Below are positions 1-12,097 of a DNA stretch of 64,000 nt, piece by piece. Below the pieces are notes generated by a model that saw only the letters and a program-made list of their open reading frames with translations, was not told the DNA's origin and ran no database searches. The position numbers and the translations under genes were made by a program. Location: contig NC_081410.1 in assembly GCF_030272615.1 (NCBI RefSeq), positions 138,920,849 to 138,984,848 on the forward strand. The letters run 5' to 3'. Position 1 is the stretch's first letter. Each line of letters opens with the position of its first letter. The stretch is from Cryptomeria japonica (taxonomy: Eukaryota; Streptophyta; Pinopsida; Cupressales; Cupressaceae).

Positions 1-3000
1 AATAGACTTACGAATGATGGAAAGGAATTTTGGTAAGTTGATCTCACAATAGAGTGTCCACTTATGAGACACCCAATTTTTTGCCTAAAATTATATATAA
101 TCTTAGAGAAAATTATGATGTAATCCTCAAGGGGTTCCATCTTAAGGGGTTTTATTGAAATTGGTTAGATCAACACCCTTGAATAGATGGTCAAATTTAG
201 AGCATATATCCCTCATTTTTTTTTGAATGCTTATTGTGGCTACTTGCTAGAGGGATATTACAATCCTATATTCAAGTATTTGAACCCATTATTTTAAGAA
301 GTGTGAGTTGTACAACCATTTACAAGACAAATGATTTTTGAAAAAGTAAAAAATTCTTTTGTAGGGGTTAGTTGCTCAAAATGAACTAGTAGAAAAGTGA
401 TCCTTAGCTTTTAAGGTTCTTCTAACATGATGATATGATTAGATCTGACCTAAATACTCCAAAAATAATGTGACAAGTATAGAATATTAAAATTCAAACT
501 CCTTGATTTTAATCCTTGTAGATTTGACATTTGATGTCTGATTGGAACACAATTAGAGGAAAAAATGCCTGTCCAAATCTTCTAAAAATGATAGTTGAAT
601 TTAGATCTACTCTACTCATCATCAAAAAGAGCTTGTAACATGACACCACAAAATGTAAATTTTGATCCTCAATTAAATGGACATGTTGTGGATCACTAAC
701 AAGATACTATAAGATCTAACACAAAATGATTTGAAACTCAAGATATATATTCAATAAGAGTAACCATTATAGAAAAAGTATAGATAATTGAAGATTGTAG
801 AAATATTTGTCTCACTTATATTCTATCTAAAAAATTAAGTCTTGACAAATGAAAAGTATTGAACACCTTTGAATGAAGGTTTTCTTTTATTAGAAGTAGC
901 TTCATTGGAAGGTCTTCTCCTACTGCATTTCTATGACCTTCAATTAGAGGTCTTATTTTTAATTTAAGGTAACTTTTGATCAAAAGTCCCTTTCACAATA
1001 TTGAATTCTTTGTAACTAATTATGAGTATGAGTACAAGTATGTTGATAAGTCCTTCACTAGGGGTGTTATTAGTGTAGATGGAGGAAGTGCATGCATGCA
1101 ACTACAAATCTAACTCTATTTTCATCCCACTATCAAGATCTTGTGTTCAAATAATAAGTGCTCTCAGAAAGCACATGCACAAGAAGCTATGAAAGATGGA
1201 GATTGAGAAAAAATCATCAAAATGCAAGAAGTGGATGCAAGCAACAAATTTTGAATGCAAAAGTTGTGGATCCCAAAATGGGAGAGGGGCTTTTCTTAAA
1301 TAGGCATCCTCAGGTGAATCTAGATTATGGGATGAATGTGGGATAAAGAATAGGGCTTGAAAGTTTAATCCCACATGTGTGAGGTGGATGAAAATAGGAT
1401 AGAGGGAAAAGCATAAATAAGCAACGTAATTGCTCATGCATATGTTTATGAAAATGGATAAATGATATTATTATTAAATATATAGATGAAATATTAAATG
1501 ATAAATGGTAGAATAATGATACTATTAAATATATAGATGGAATATGAAATAATAATATTAATAATAGATAAACGAAATGATTTATAATAATGTTAATGAA
1601 TTAATGATAATATTAATGGGTAAATGAATAATAATATATAATGATATTAATGAATAAATAATGGATAAGTGAATACATTAAATTAGATGAAATAGTGCAT
1701 GAATAATGAACTGGATTCACCCAAAAGATGAGAAATTTAATGTGTCTACAACTAGTTATGAAACCTTCCTTCTCACTAGCATGGGTAGTAGTAGCACTTG
1801 TCTCATGGCTCATCATGCATCCATATAGGGTTTTTCCCTATGTCCATAATGACATTGTATATTATGGTTTGGCTTCTCATCACTATTTGTATCATGAAAC
1901 CACTACTACTTACATGAATATTCATGTCATAGTATGAAAGCTACACAATTTACCTTGGATTTATTTGATGGATCAACACAATTTCTTTTACTTAGTGAGA
2001 TTTTACTCTATAGAGTTTACTCATCATACTTCATGTATCATTTTTGGTTGTAGTATCAAAATATTTATATTTCTCTACTCTATTCATTAAAATAGAGAAT
2101 ATAATAAAGTCATCTTTTATGGAGGATCCAATCAACAACCTTTAAACATATATGAATCTTATGTAGTTTACACCAACAAAGAGGAAGGATGTACCTAGAG
2201 AGCATGCACAATGCAAACATAGGTATTGGACATGTCATTTACATACCACAATTTGGGTCAAAACTTTATATTTCTACCTTCTTGTTCTATTTGGATATGA
2301 AGCATTTTTTTGTAGATTAATACACCAAAATGATGTACATATAAATGCCAACCTATTACTATCAAAACACCGTCCAAATAATATAATGATGATACCTAGA
2401 AGTGACATTGAGTTATTTCAAAATGGAATGAATCTTGGTAGTGTCTAGTTTCAAGCAGAGTTATTATTTAGAGAACACACAATGACTATGAATATGCTCA
2501 AATTGAGTCAAGAATGATGCACATGCAATATACTAATTTATGATATAGACAAATAATCCTTTACAAGAAAAATATGATTGTTTTTTGCTTCTCTTACATA
2601 GATGAAATTCATGGGAGGACTATTTATTTTGACTTCTTCAAAGATAATTAAGAATTAAAAGCATATTTTTATATAAATGTATTAGTTTTTATAATGTGAA
2701 ATTGTCCAAAAAACTATGTTTTTTCTTAATAATAAATACAAAAGCAAGAACCTTAAAATAAAGCTATTAGTCAAATGAAATACCTTTTTTCATTTGAAGA
2801 AATTGGTAACTAATGTCACACATATCCTACATGTTTACCTATATAAGCCAAAAATGTTAACTTGGGCCATAATTTTCACAATCAAACAAAGTTGTCATGA
2901 AACCAAATTTTGCATGAATGTAACCCTTAAAGTAATATTTAAAAAATATAATTTGTATTATATTTTATTTAGCTACCATATGTATTATCTATTTTTTTTA

Positions 3001-3259
3001 ATCCATGTATTTATTAGCTATTTGTTAATGAATGTAATAGTTTTGATCAAATATAAAGACTTGTGTTTAACGCTTAGAAAACTATGATTGTCCTCAATAT
3101 TAATGTTCTTGTTTCTAAAAAAAAAAATCATTTAGATATATAATTTTTTTATGCGTTATGATAGAATATGTGTACATTGTAATCAATTTACATTAAAAAT
3201 AATAATAAACAAAATACACAACAAAAAAATATTAAAAATGCTCACTTAAGATATCAATA
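1..3259. other. AT-rich gene-free stretch
   Basis: I see no supportable gene on either strand. The few open frames are under 100 codons, have biased AT-driven composition and match no motif I recognise. No LTR boundary, primer-binding site or tRNA-like fold was found. It is probably old, unrecognisable repeat sequence. Confidence 0.6.
1441..1710. repeat. AT-rich low-complexity, imperfect tandem repeat
   Basis: Short units built from AATAATAT, TAATGAATAA and TATAGATG recur irregularly. The block around 1475-1495 (TATATAGATGAAATAT) is repeated with changes around 1528-1548 (TATATAGATGGAATAT). It has the look of slippage-generated simple sequence, with no coding value. Confidence 0.5.
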
Positions 3260-4110
3260 TTTTTTATTAGGAAAAAAGGGGTTTTGAAAGGTCCCCAACC
3301 ATTTTACAAAGTGAAACAAAAAAACACAACATTCGAACAACAAAACAATTGAAACAAAGCTACTTGAAACTAACAAAAACTAGAAAGACTAAACAATATT
3401 AATCCTAGAACTTAATATTATCACACACTAGACTTGGGCATGTGACTGATAAATATGCTTTAGAAGAAATTTCTTCCTTCTATGGACCATGGTTCAAGAA
3501 ACCTCATCATAAAAAAATACTAAATTAGGATAAGGGGAGTGGAAATATTCACTAAGACCACACCAAGGGTCAAAAAATGAGGCTTAAAGAAGTGCTAGAG
3601 GAGATAACTTAGCTAATGAGTTGAAGTCACAACATTGAACGAGGGAAGGACAAAAACACCATCCAGGAAGAGATGGGTGGGGTAAAAAGGGGGAGAAATA
3701 TGGGCAAGTGACACAATGAGGGGAGAGGGGGCCTCAGTCGAAGCCATATTGAGAAGCACAAAAGCTTCCAAATAAGAAACATTATCAACCACATCCATAG
3801 TGAGATATTATTGAAGCACATTATTCTACTAAAAGTGGAGATAAAATAAATAGTTGCATGATCCACCTTAAAAAACAACCCGCATATTTTCCACTACCAA
3901 CATAACAAGATCCAAACCAAAAGTGGAGATAAATATTTGGGAGGTGAATTCACATAGATAGAATATTAAAGGTTTCAATGAGAGGAATAAATGAAGAAAA
4001 CTATGTTTTCAACAAGAGAGCATGTTGAGCCTAGAACCATAGTTGTGTCTCAATAACATCATCTTGATTGAATATCAAGTCAAAGGAAACTGTAAGGAAA
4101 CCCTTGACAC
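3260..4110 (-). mobile_element. possible LINE-type non-LTR retrotransposon 3' end
   Basis: Read on the minus strand, the segment ends with a phrase of the kind seen in plant LINE 3' tails: a GGTTGGGGACC core near 3295, then CAAAACCCC and an A/T-rich end near 3260. The adjacent frame (3613-3798, minus) is Pro/Ser/Leu-rich and not diagnostic. No reverse transcriptase or endonuclease motif is visible. It could equally be an unrelated AT-rich relic. Confidence 0.22.
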
Positions 4111-5379
4111 AAGGGTAGATTTCAAAATTTCCTTCTATAATAGGTTGCCATTACCTAGAAACCCACCTATTTAAATTACCGAGCCAAGGCCAAAGTTTGT
4201 CAAATCTATAAATCAACCTTTTTGTGATGAAAAGATTACATTTTTGAGATTTCATTCCTAAAAATCACCATAAGATATATATTAATGACACATGTTTACA
4301 TAATTATAAATTTTATTTTTATCTCAATTTATGTGTTATGGGAGAAATATTATACATTAAAAATAAAATGATTATTAACATATATTTAAAATGAGAAATA
4401 TATTCCTTTAATTTTTTTAAAAATATATTTTGAATCTACACAAAATATCAGAATTCATTAGTTTAAAAGTTTTGATTTAAGTAACTCACTTATGCTAAAA
4501 AGTGAGAAACGCCTTTAAGCTTCCACTTACAATGCAATGTGATACTTATTTTTAAAATTCAAAATTTTATTAAAAATGTAAATTATAATATATGGTTGCC
4601 CACTAGGTCAACACATCATCAAGGCTAAAAATATAAAAAATTACACTAAAATGAACACTAATGCTAGAAACCACTACACATTATTAGGGAGTAAAAAGTC
4701 AGCCTAAAAAGTTCATTTTAATATGTGAACACATATCACAACTAAAGCTACCAACTCTTTTCTCAACCTCATCTCTATCATTAATATTAGGCCCACAAAA
4801 TTGTTTTAGTAATCTTAGTAGCATATACTATGTTTTGATGAACTATTTCAACATTTAGTCACTCTTTTATTTTTTGGGAGCATATTATTTTTTGCCATAA
4901 ACAAATAAAAAATATGATATACTTGGATTCTTAAAATGTAGAGAAACCTTCTTAGAGTGATGAACTTAAATGTTGATCAAGAGTAATTTAGAGAGTACCA
5001 CCTCAAGGGATCCAGAGCTACCACATGATGAATGTGTGGACCTCTAATATCTTAGAAGAAGACAATTCTAGTGAAGAATTGATGATAATAAATAAGAATA
5101 AAAATATAAATAAGAAGAGAGAAAATGTAGTAACCAAAAAAGAGACAAATACGAAAAAAGAAGAAGAAGAAATTGATAGTAGAAGAATGCTTTGAAGAAT
5201 AATATAGATTGACAGAAGGAGTAGATGAAGAAAAAAACCTTACCTTATTCAAGTCGGATAAGAAACATGATAAAGTAGTGGAAGAATCAAAGAAATTGAT
5301 TAAACAATAGCTATAGGAGGAGGCATCTTGTTTCATTGAACAAGATGTCTAGACCTATGACATAATGACTTAGTGGTAA
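4111..5379. other. unassigned AT-rich sequence
   Basis: No gene or mobile-element motif is recognisable. The minus-strand frame at 5052-5336 is Phe/Ser-rich and reflects purine-rich low-complexity DNA (AAGAAGAAGAAG near 5160) on the other strand. Confidence 0.5.
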
Positions 5380-5808
5380 AGTTGAAATAATTGGGCACAT
5401 ACTGGAACAAGAGGCCCCAAGTAACCTATTTGTCTAGTAACCATAATTGAAAGAATTGGATCACTACTGATCGATGTGCACTTGAATGACCATTTATTTA
5501 AATATGTGATTGAGGATTTAGGAGCAGACTTGAATACTATCCCATCTACCACATGTGAGAAATTGGGAAAACCTCAGCTAATAAAGACCCCTATGAACAT
5601 ATGTCTAGTAGATAAGTCGAAAATGAACAAATTGGGCGCTTGGAAGAAAGTCAACGTGAAACGTAAAGGGGATCAAACTATATGTTGACTTTGAAGTAGT
5701 TGAGATGAAGGAATCATTTAATACATTCTAAGAACTACTTGTAATTAGGTGGTCTATAAACACAAATATGATTATAAACTCCCCAAAAGAAGAAATATCA
5801 TTGTTGAT
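5380..5808 (+). pseudogene. decayed Ty3/gypsy-type retropepsin, 5' part, split by an insertion
   Basis: The frame from 5476 shows an aspartic-protease flap context: DLGADLNTIPSTTCEKLG with the Asp codon at 5515-5517. The usual active-site triad is D-S/T-G-A, so the second residue is replaced by Leu. After a frameshift near 5670 the downstream fragment reads ELLVIRWSINTNMIIN (from about 5730), which resembles the LLGxDW...xIIN segment C-terminal to gypsy proteases. The sequence is cut at 5808 by the element at 5809. Product and strand are reasonably supported; the exact family is not. It was probably part of an older gypsy element in the same orientation. Confidence 0.5.
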
Positions 5809-7311
5809 TGGTGCAGGAGCACCCCTTCAAGATGATAAATCAGACTCAGAGGAGGAAGGATAAGGCATCAAAAAAGTCTTTAGGATATTTTATATGTGTT
5901 TCAATCATGCATTGTGTGTTTGTAATAAAAGACCCCATCTTGTGAGCCAAACTCTTATTTTGGCATCTCAATAAGCTAATTAGGACTTTTAGACAATAGG
6001 GGATCAAATGTGTGTAGGACATAGTTATCATAGTAGTTTTAGTGCTTATAGGATGTTTTAGGATGGATTAGTCTTGAACCAAGGAATTAGGAGGCGAAAG
6101 ATGACATTTTGACAACTTTTGCAAAAGTTGTCATAAGCAACTTTTATGCACTTTTTGCATTTTTTGTTTTTTGAACTCCTCCAATGGCTCTAACCTCTTG
6201 TTTTCGGTTGAGAGCAGTTTTGGAGTGGTTTATACACCTAGTGGATGCAATTACCAAAGAGAGACTGTACAAAGGAAAGATTTGGTGACTGCAAACTAAT
6301 GAAATTCTGAGTTTTTCCTGTAATTCTGAACTTTTGGTACAGAGTACGGTACTGTACAGATTGGGATCAATCCCCAATGATGTGAATTGGTTAGAGTATA
6401 GAGTTACCTTTGTTTTGGCTTTGGTTTGAGGTTCAAATTGTGTGTTTTTCTCCTGATATTCCAATTTTGATGTAGGTGCCCGGAAAACTAGGGTTTACCT
6501 AGGGTTGTACTCCATGGCCATAACTTGCAATTTATCAATCTGAGACTCATGGGATTTGGTGAAATGAAAGTATGGCCAGTGTATTCTAATATTGTAAAAT
6601 AATTTTACAGGAGGAGCAAGGGAGGTGTGTGTTGGAATAGACCCTAGGTAGACATCTCAATGTGGCTACGTAGTCCTTAAACAACAAAGTTACCCTTGTA
6701 TGCAAATGGTGATGATTCCAGGCATGTAACCTTGGAATACACAATGGTTTATGGTTTCCCACATGCTCATGGGGTACTGATTGTATGGTTTTCTCATTTG
6801 GACATAGATGCTTCACAAATGGAGGCCTAATTAGCCCTTTAAGACAGTCAACATTCTATCGGTTCAGACCTTTGTTTGTCAAAACTTGACCCTTCCTTTT
6901 GGGGAATTGTGTAAGGCCCAAAAGGGTATTTGAATCCATGATTTATTTTCTAGGGTGTTTAGAAAGGTTTGGACTTAAGGGCCCTTTACCCACTTCAAAG
7001 GGCTACTAGCAAATAGGCCTAATTGTGAAGGTACTATAGGGAATGGGGTTGAACCCGTACAACCAATGTTTGATCTAGTCCAAGTGAGTCATGTTTGACC
7101 CAAAACAAGTGTGTTAATGACCAATAACCCTTGGAGGTCTCAAAGTGTATGTTGGAGTAAGTTATCCAAGTTGAGTAGTTATGAGTCTTGGAGATTGTGA
7201 GATATTGAACTAATATTGTAGAGCCCTGCCTTGTTAGCATCCTATTGTTGTTTTGAGGGGTAAGTGTCATACACCTTGAAGTACTTGGTAGGTTACAAGG
7301 CAGTCTCTGCA
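5809..7311 (+). repeat. 5' LTR of the gypsy element
   Basis: 1503 bp, TG...CA ends. It matches 12043-13548 along its whole length with scattered substitutions, for example AGCACCCCTTC against AGAACCCCTTA at the left end. It should contain the promoter and polyadenylation site, but I could not assign a convincing TATA box. Confidence 0.93.
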
Positions 7312-7316
7312 TCAAG

Positions 7317-7328
7317 TGGTATCAGAGC
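7317..7328 (+). promoter_or_regulatory. primer-binding site, initiator tRNA-Met
   Basis: TGGTATCAGAGC, five bases after the LTR end, is the exact complement of the 3' end of plant initiator tRNA-Met. It primes minus-strand cDNA synthesis. Confidence 0.92.
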
Positions 7329-7365
7329 TAGTAACGACTTTGGTAAGGAGATAGAGATTTGAGGA

Positions 7366-8607
7366 ATGACAAAGGGACAAGAAGAAGAAATCCCTAGAGG
7401 ACTGATCACAAACATGGAATTGGAAAAGATTGTGAGAGAGCAGGCCACTGCTTGCAAGGCAATGCAGAGGGAGATAGAGAGGTTGAGAGGCAGAGTACAT
7501 GGGAAGGAAGATGGAGGCACTGGTAGTGGTGAAGAAGGGGATGAAGATGAGATCCCTATGTCTGAGGAAGAGGTGATTCCTCCTGACCAGAGGCACTTCC
7601 TTAATGCCCTCAAATCCATGGAGAGAAGAACCATGGAGTAGAAGATTGATTTTCCAACTTTCACTGGGAAGATGGAACTAGATGTTGTGGTAGATTGGAT
7701 AGACTCCCTGTCTAGTTTCTTTGAATGTGAAGACATTCCAGGACACCAGAAGGTGAAGATTGCTAAGTCCAAGTTGAAGGGAGCCGCCCTAACTTGGTGG
7801 AACTTTGTCCAAGAGGAAAGAGAGACGGACAACAAACCCAAGGTTGTTTCTTGGAAGAGGATGGTTTCCTTAATAAAGGAGGCCTATGTACCCAAAGACT
7901 ATGAAATTCAACTCCATAAGAGGAGACAAAATATCAAGCAGAAGGAGATGGATGTGAACTCTTACACTGAGGAGTTCCAAAGGCTATGCATGAAGTCTAA
8001 AAAAAAGGAGGAAGAGAGTGAGAAAGTTGCCTGGTACCTAAATGGATTAAGGTACAACATTCAAGAAGAACTAAACCTTCTTAGGCCGGATACTGTTGGT
8101 AGATGCCATCAACTTGCCATCAAGGTGGAAGAGAAGATCAAAAGGAGACAAGAGAAGAACAATAAAGGAAGAGGAAGACAACAAATGGGTGGAAGAAATT
8201 TTTTCAGAGGTAAGGGAAATGGTTTTGGAAACCAAGGTGAAACCAGTCAAGAAGGCACTATAGGGGAGAGTAGTTCCAATAACAATGGAGGATACAATCA
8301 AACATGTAACTTTAGAGGAAGGAGACCGCCATTTAGAGGGAGATCTCAAGGTAGAGGTCCAATTAGATGTTATAACTGCAACCAATAAGGACACATGGCC
8401 AATAGATGCCCTGATAAACCTACTAGTTCCATGGGGGAGAGGAGAAGTAACTTGGTTTTAGAAGTTGATTGCCAAAGTGTGGCAAGTGCAAATACATACC
8501 AAAGTGTCAATACCCCTGATAGTTATCACTACCCTAAAAGAGGTGAGGCTTTGATAATCAGAAGAGCAGTAAGTACCATGAAGATGTTTGATAAAGAACC
8601 CCCATAG
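7366..8607 (+). pseudogene. gypsy Gag (capsid/nucleocapsid), two or more in-frame stops
   Basis: One frame runs from the ATG at 7366 to 8607 with stops at 7639-7641 (TAG) and 8386-8388 (TAA). An N-terminal coiled-coil-like region is followed by the retrotransposon Gag core (about 7660-8130; motif ALTWWNFVQEE near 7790), a basic/Gly-rich tail, and a CCHC zinc knuckle reading CYNCNQ-stop-GHMANRC across 8370-8408. Gag forms the cytoplasmic virus-like particle and binds the RNA. The first stop is where Gln fits (TMExKIDFPTFTG), consistent with CAG to TAG. It sits 38 bases after the primer-binding site. Confidence 0.85.
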
Positions 8608-9069
8608 AGGAAGTCTCTATTCAAGACCACTTGCAAGGCGGGTGGAAAGGTATGCAAGGTTCTAATAGATTCCGGCTCAACTGGAAACTTTGTGTCTCTA
8701 GAAATGGTGGAGAAACTAAAGTTGAGGAGACTACCTCACCCTTGCCCCTACAAGGTCTCATGGCTCACCCAAGGACAATAGGCTGTTGTGGAAGAGCAGG
8801 CTTGGGCAGAATTCTAGATTAGAACCTATAAGGACAGACTAATGTTTGACATTGCAAAGATGGATGCTTGCCATCTCCTATTTGGGAGACCATGGAAATT
8901 TGAATTGAAGGCACAACATGATGGTGCTAGGAACACATATTCCATCACCAAAGATGGTAAGATGATTGAGTTGTTACCTCTGATGGAGAATGAGGAGGAA
9001 ACCCAAACCAAAGGAGGCCAAGGTGTTGGTGTTAGGAAGGAAGAAATTCATGAAGAACATGGCAGATGA
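8608..9069 (+). pseudogene. gypsy retropepsin (aspartic protease)
   Basis: It is in frame with Gag. The active-site motif LIDSGSTGNFVS has its Asp codon at 8668-8670, and the C-terminal LLFGRPWKFE motif lies near 8875-8905. Stops occur just upstream (8605-8607) and twice between about 8780 and 8820. The enzyme would cut the Gag-Pol precursor. The active-site triad itself is intact, but the chain is broken. Confidence 0.85.
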
Positions 9070-9928
9070 AGGCATGGTTTGTTATGCCCTTATTCCTAGT
9101 CCAACAGTAACAAAGGCGAAGAGGTCTGAAGATAAGAAAGAAGACAGATTGAGGTTGGTTGACCCTGCAGTGCAACAACTTCTAAACAAATACAAGGGTG
9201 TCATCTCTAATGGCATGCCAAGGTCACTACCTCCCATGAGGGATATAAACCATTGCATAGATATTATACCTGGATCCACCTTGCCTAATAAAGCAGAATA
9301 CAAGCTCACACTGGATCAGAATGTTGAGATGGCAAAGTAGGTTGAAGAATTGTTGGAGTCTGGATTGATTGGCAAAAGATTGAGCCCATGTGCAGTCCCT
9401 GCAGTCTTGGAACCCAAAAAGGAAGGCACTTGGAGGCTTTGTACCGACTCAAGGGCTATCAACAAAATTACTATCAAGTATAGATTTCCAATGCCTAGGA
9501 TTGAATATTTATTGGATTGTTTGGGGGGTGCTAGATATTTTACAAAAGTTGACTTGAAGATTGGCTATCATTAGATTAGGATTAGGCCGGGAGATGAGTG
9601 GAAGACTGCATTTAAAAAAAATGAGGGGTTGTACGAGTGGAAGTTCATTCCCTTTGTCTTATCCAATGCACCTAGTTCCTTTATGAGGTTAATGAATGAA
9701 GTCTTGAGGGATTTCATAGGAAAATTTGTCATAGTCTACCTAGATGACATTCTAGTTTTCAATCAAACCAAAGGAGAGCATCTAAAACATGTAAACCTGG
9801 TCCTAAAAATATTGTATGAAGAGAAATTAATAATCAATTTGGAAACGTGTTTCTTTATGCAGGAAGAGATCATTTACTTGGGATTTGTAATCTCATATGG
9901 TGAGTTGAAAATGGATCAAGAAAGGTGA
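8990..9928 (+). pseudogene. gypsy reverse transcriptase
   Basis: It lies one frame off the protease (frameshift in the 8990-9069 overlap). Blocks are in order: [18 protein letters not shown] (about 9410), [12 protein letters not shown] (9540-9571), [10 protein letters not shown] (about 9655) and the catalytic YLDD at 9737-9748, which is intact. Stops lie at 9338-9340 and 9572-9574. The latter replaces the Gln of the canonical GYHQIRI motif. The enzyme copies element RNA into cDNA. Confidence 0.92.
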
Positions 9929-10692
9929 GTGCCATATTGTCTTGGCCTACACCTAGAACAATGAATGATGTTAGAAGTTTTCATGGCTTAGCTACCTTCT
10001 ATAGGAAGTTCATAAGAGGCTTTAGCCATATTTGTCCTCCCATGCTTGATACCATAAAGGGAGGACAAAAGTGCAGGTTCAGTTGGACAGAAGAGGCAGA
10101 TAACTCCTTTGAAACTTTGAAGAGAAAAGTTGTAGAGCAGTCGGTCCTTGCCCTACCTGATTTTAACAAGATCTTCCAAGTGGAGTGTGATGCTAGTCAC
10201 ATGGCTAGTGGGGCAGTGCTCAGTCAAGAGGGAAGACCTATTACCTTCTTTAGTGAGAAGTTAAATGAGGCAAAGAGAAGATATTCATCTTATGACCTAG
10301 AGATGTATGCTCTAGTACAATCCTTGAAAAAGTGGAGACACTACTTGCTGCTAAAAGAATTCATAGTCTTCACAGATAATTAAGCCTTTAGCTTTATAAA
10401 TAGTCAAGAAAAGTTGAATCACCAAAATATGAAGTGGGTAGAGACCCTACAAGCCTTCACTTTCATTCTTAAGCACAAGAAAGGGGTCAAGAATAAGGTG
10501 ACAAATGCTTTGAGTAGAAGAGTCCTAATGAAAAATCAGATCCAGTTGGAGAGTGTTGGAATAGACTCCTTGAAAGCCATGTATAAGGATGATGAAGACT
10601 TTGGAGAGATCTATAAGGTATGTGCTTCATTTTATGAGCGGTTCCATGTTGACTTCTCTGAGTTTTTGATACAAAATGGATTGTTATTTTAA
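9925..10692 (+). pseudogene. gypsy RNase H and connection domain
   Basis: The frame shifts back at 9925. The connection segment (RSFHGLATFYRKFIRGFS) is followed by RNase H motifs VECDASHMASGAVLSQ (about 10178), FFSEKLNEAKRRYSSYDLE and VFTDN. A TAA at 10381-10383 falls where Gln is expected (TDNQAL in relatives). A tail KGVKNKVTNALSRR ends the domain. It removes RNA from RNA-DNA hybrids during replication. Confidence 0.88.
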
Positions 10693-12097
10693 AGGTGTAC
10701 AACTATGCATACACAAATGCTCTATGAGACTGAATATAATTAAGGAGAAACATTGTGGAGCAATGGTAGGCCACTTTGGCCTTGACAAGACACTAGATTT
10801 GGTGAAGAGACACTACTTTTGACCCAAACTATAGGAAAATGTTAGGAGATTTATGGAGACTTGTGTAATATGCCAAAAAGCAAAGGGAAAGTCCACAAAT
10901 GCAGGCCTATACTAGCCTTTACCCATCCCTTCAAGACCATGGGAAAGCATAAGTATGGATTTTGTTTTAGGATTTCCCAGGAAAAGGAAATGATATGATA
11001 GTTTTTTTGTAGTGGTGGATAGGTTTAGTAAAATGGCACATTTCTTGCCATGCAAAACCACTTGTGATGCTTCTTTTGTTGCAGAATTATTCTTCAAGGA
11101 GATTGTTTGGATGCATGGTTTGCCTTTGACTATAGTCTCTGATAGGGATGTGAAATTTATTGGACACTTCTAGAGGACCCTTTGGAAGAAGCTTGGTACA
11201 AATATAGCCTTCTCCTCAGCCTACCATCCCCAAACAGATGACCAAACTAAAGTTGTAAACAAGTCATTGGGAAATCTGCTAAGGTGTTTGACTAGACAAC
11301 ATGGAGAGAGGTGGGATACCATATTGTCTCAGGCAGAATTCTCCTATAATGATACAATGAATAGGAGTACTGGTAAGTCACCCTTGGAGATTGTATATGG
11401 CATCCACCCAAGGGGTGTGATGGAGTTGAGAGAACTACCTCAAGGAGAAGTCATTAGTGCAAATGGGGAAACCTTTGCTACCACCATAAAGGAAATCCAT
11501 GACCAAGTTAAAAATCACCTTCAACAATCTGTAGAAAGATATAAAGCTCATGCTGACACAAAGAAGAGGGATGTTCAGTTTGATGTGGGAGACTTGGTGT
11601 GGGTTCACTTGAAGAAGGAAAGACTTCCAAAAGGCAAATATACAAAACTGATGCAAAGAAAGATTGGACCCCGTCAAATCTTGAAAAAATGTGGCCAAAA
11701 TGCTTATGAACTTCAACTCTCACCTAATCTTGGTTTGTCACCTATCTTTGATGTATGTGACTTAACTCTTTATAAATGTAGTGTTGATGCAGGAGAAGAC
11801 ACAATTCAGGTTATTGTAGATGATGACATTCCCAAACATGAAGCACCAAAGTTGCATAAGGTTTTAGACACCAAGGTTGCAAAGCGAAGAAGGAACAAAG
11901 TTTACATGGAGTATTTGGTGGCTTGGAAAGGACAACCTGATTTTGAAGCAGTTTGGATGACAGAACAACATATCAAAGACCATGGTGCAGACCTGCAGGC
12001 TCTCATCTCAAGTGGACTTGAGATTTATTCTTCCGGGGAGTATGGTGCAGGAGAACCCCTTAAAGATGATAAATCAGACTTAGAGGAGGAAGGATAA
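10693..12097 (+). pseudogene. gypsy integrase with C-terminal chromodomain
   Basis: The N-terminal zinc-binding part (GHFGLDKTLDLVKRHYF; CVICQKAKGK near 10863) and catalytic core (ISMDFVLGFP near 10950; [11 protein letters not shown] near 11132) are broken by several stops, some at expected Trp positions (RHYF-stop-PK, GHF-stop-RTLW). The third catalytic residue appears to be Lys: DDQTKVVNKS at about 11237-11266 where relatives have QTE. From 11267 a 276-residue frame is open. Residues about 105-160 form the C-terminal barrel and about 197-240 a chromodomain (YMEYLVAWKGQPDFEAVW), thought to steer insertion to heterochromatin. The last ~17 codons lie inside the 3' LTR. Confidence 0.88.

Noticed and set aside
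1147-3087. Open frames of 60-97 codons near the start of the window
   Set aside because: AT-biased composition, no motif, no consistent start context. Expected by chance in this sequence.
5052-5336. 94-codon minus-strand frame rich in Phe and Ser
   Set aside because: It is the complement of purine-rich low-complexity DNA and resembles no family.
6144-6464. Minus-strand 106-codon frame, repeated at 12365-12700
   Set aside because: The two copies are the two LTRs of the gypsy element. Similarity is explained by LTR identity and no domain is seen.
7293-7841. 182-codon minus-strand frame opposite gypsy gag
   Set aside because: It is antisense to a well-supported Gag frame and reflects its codon composition.
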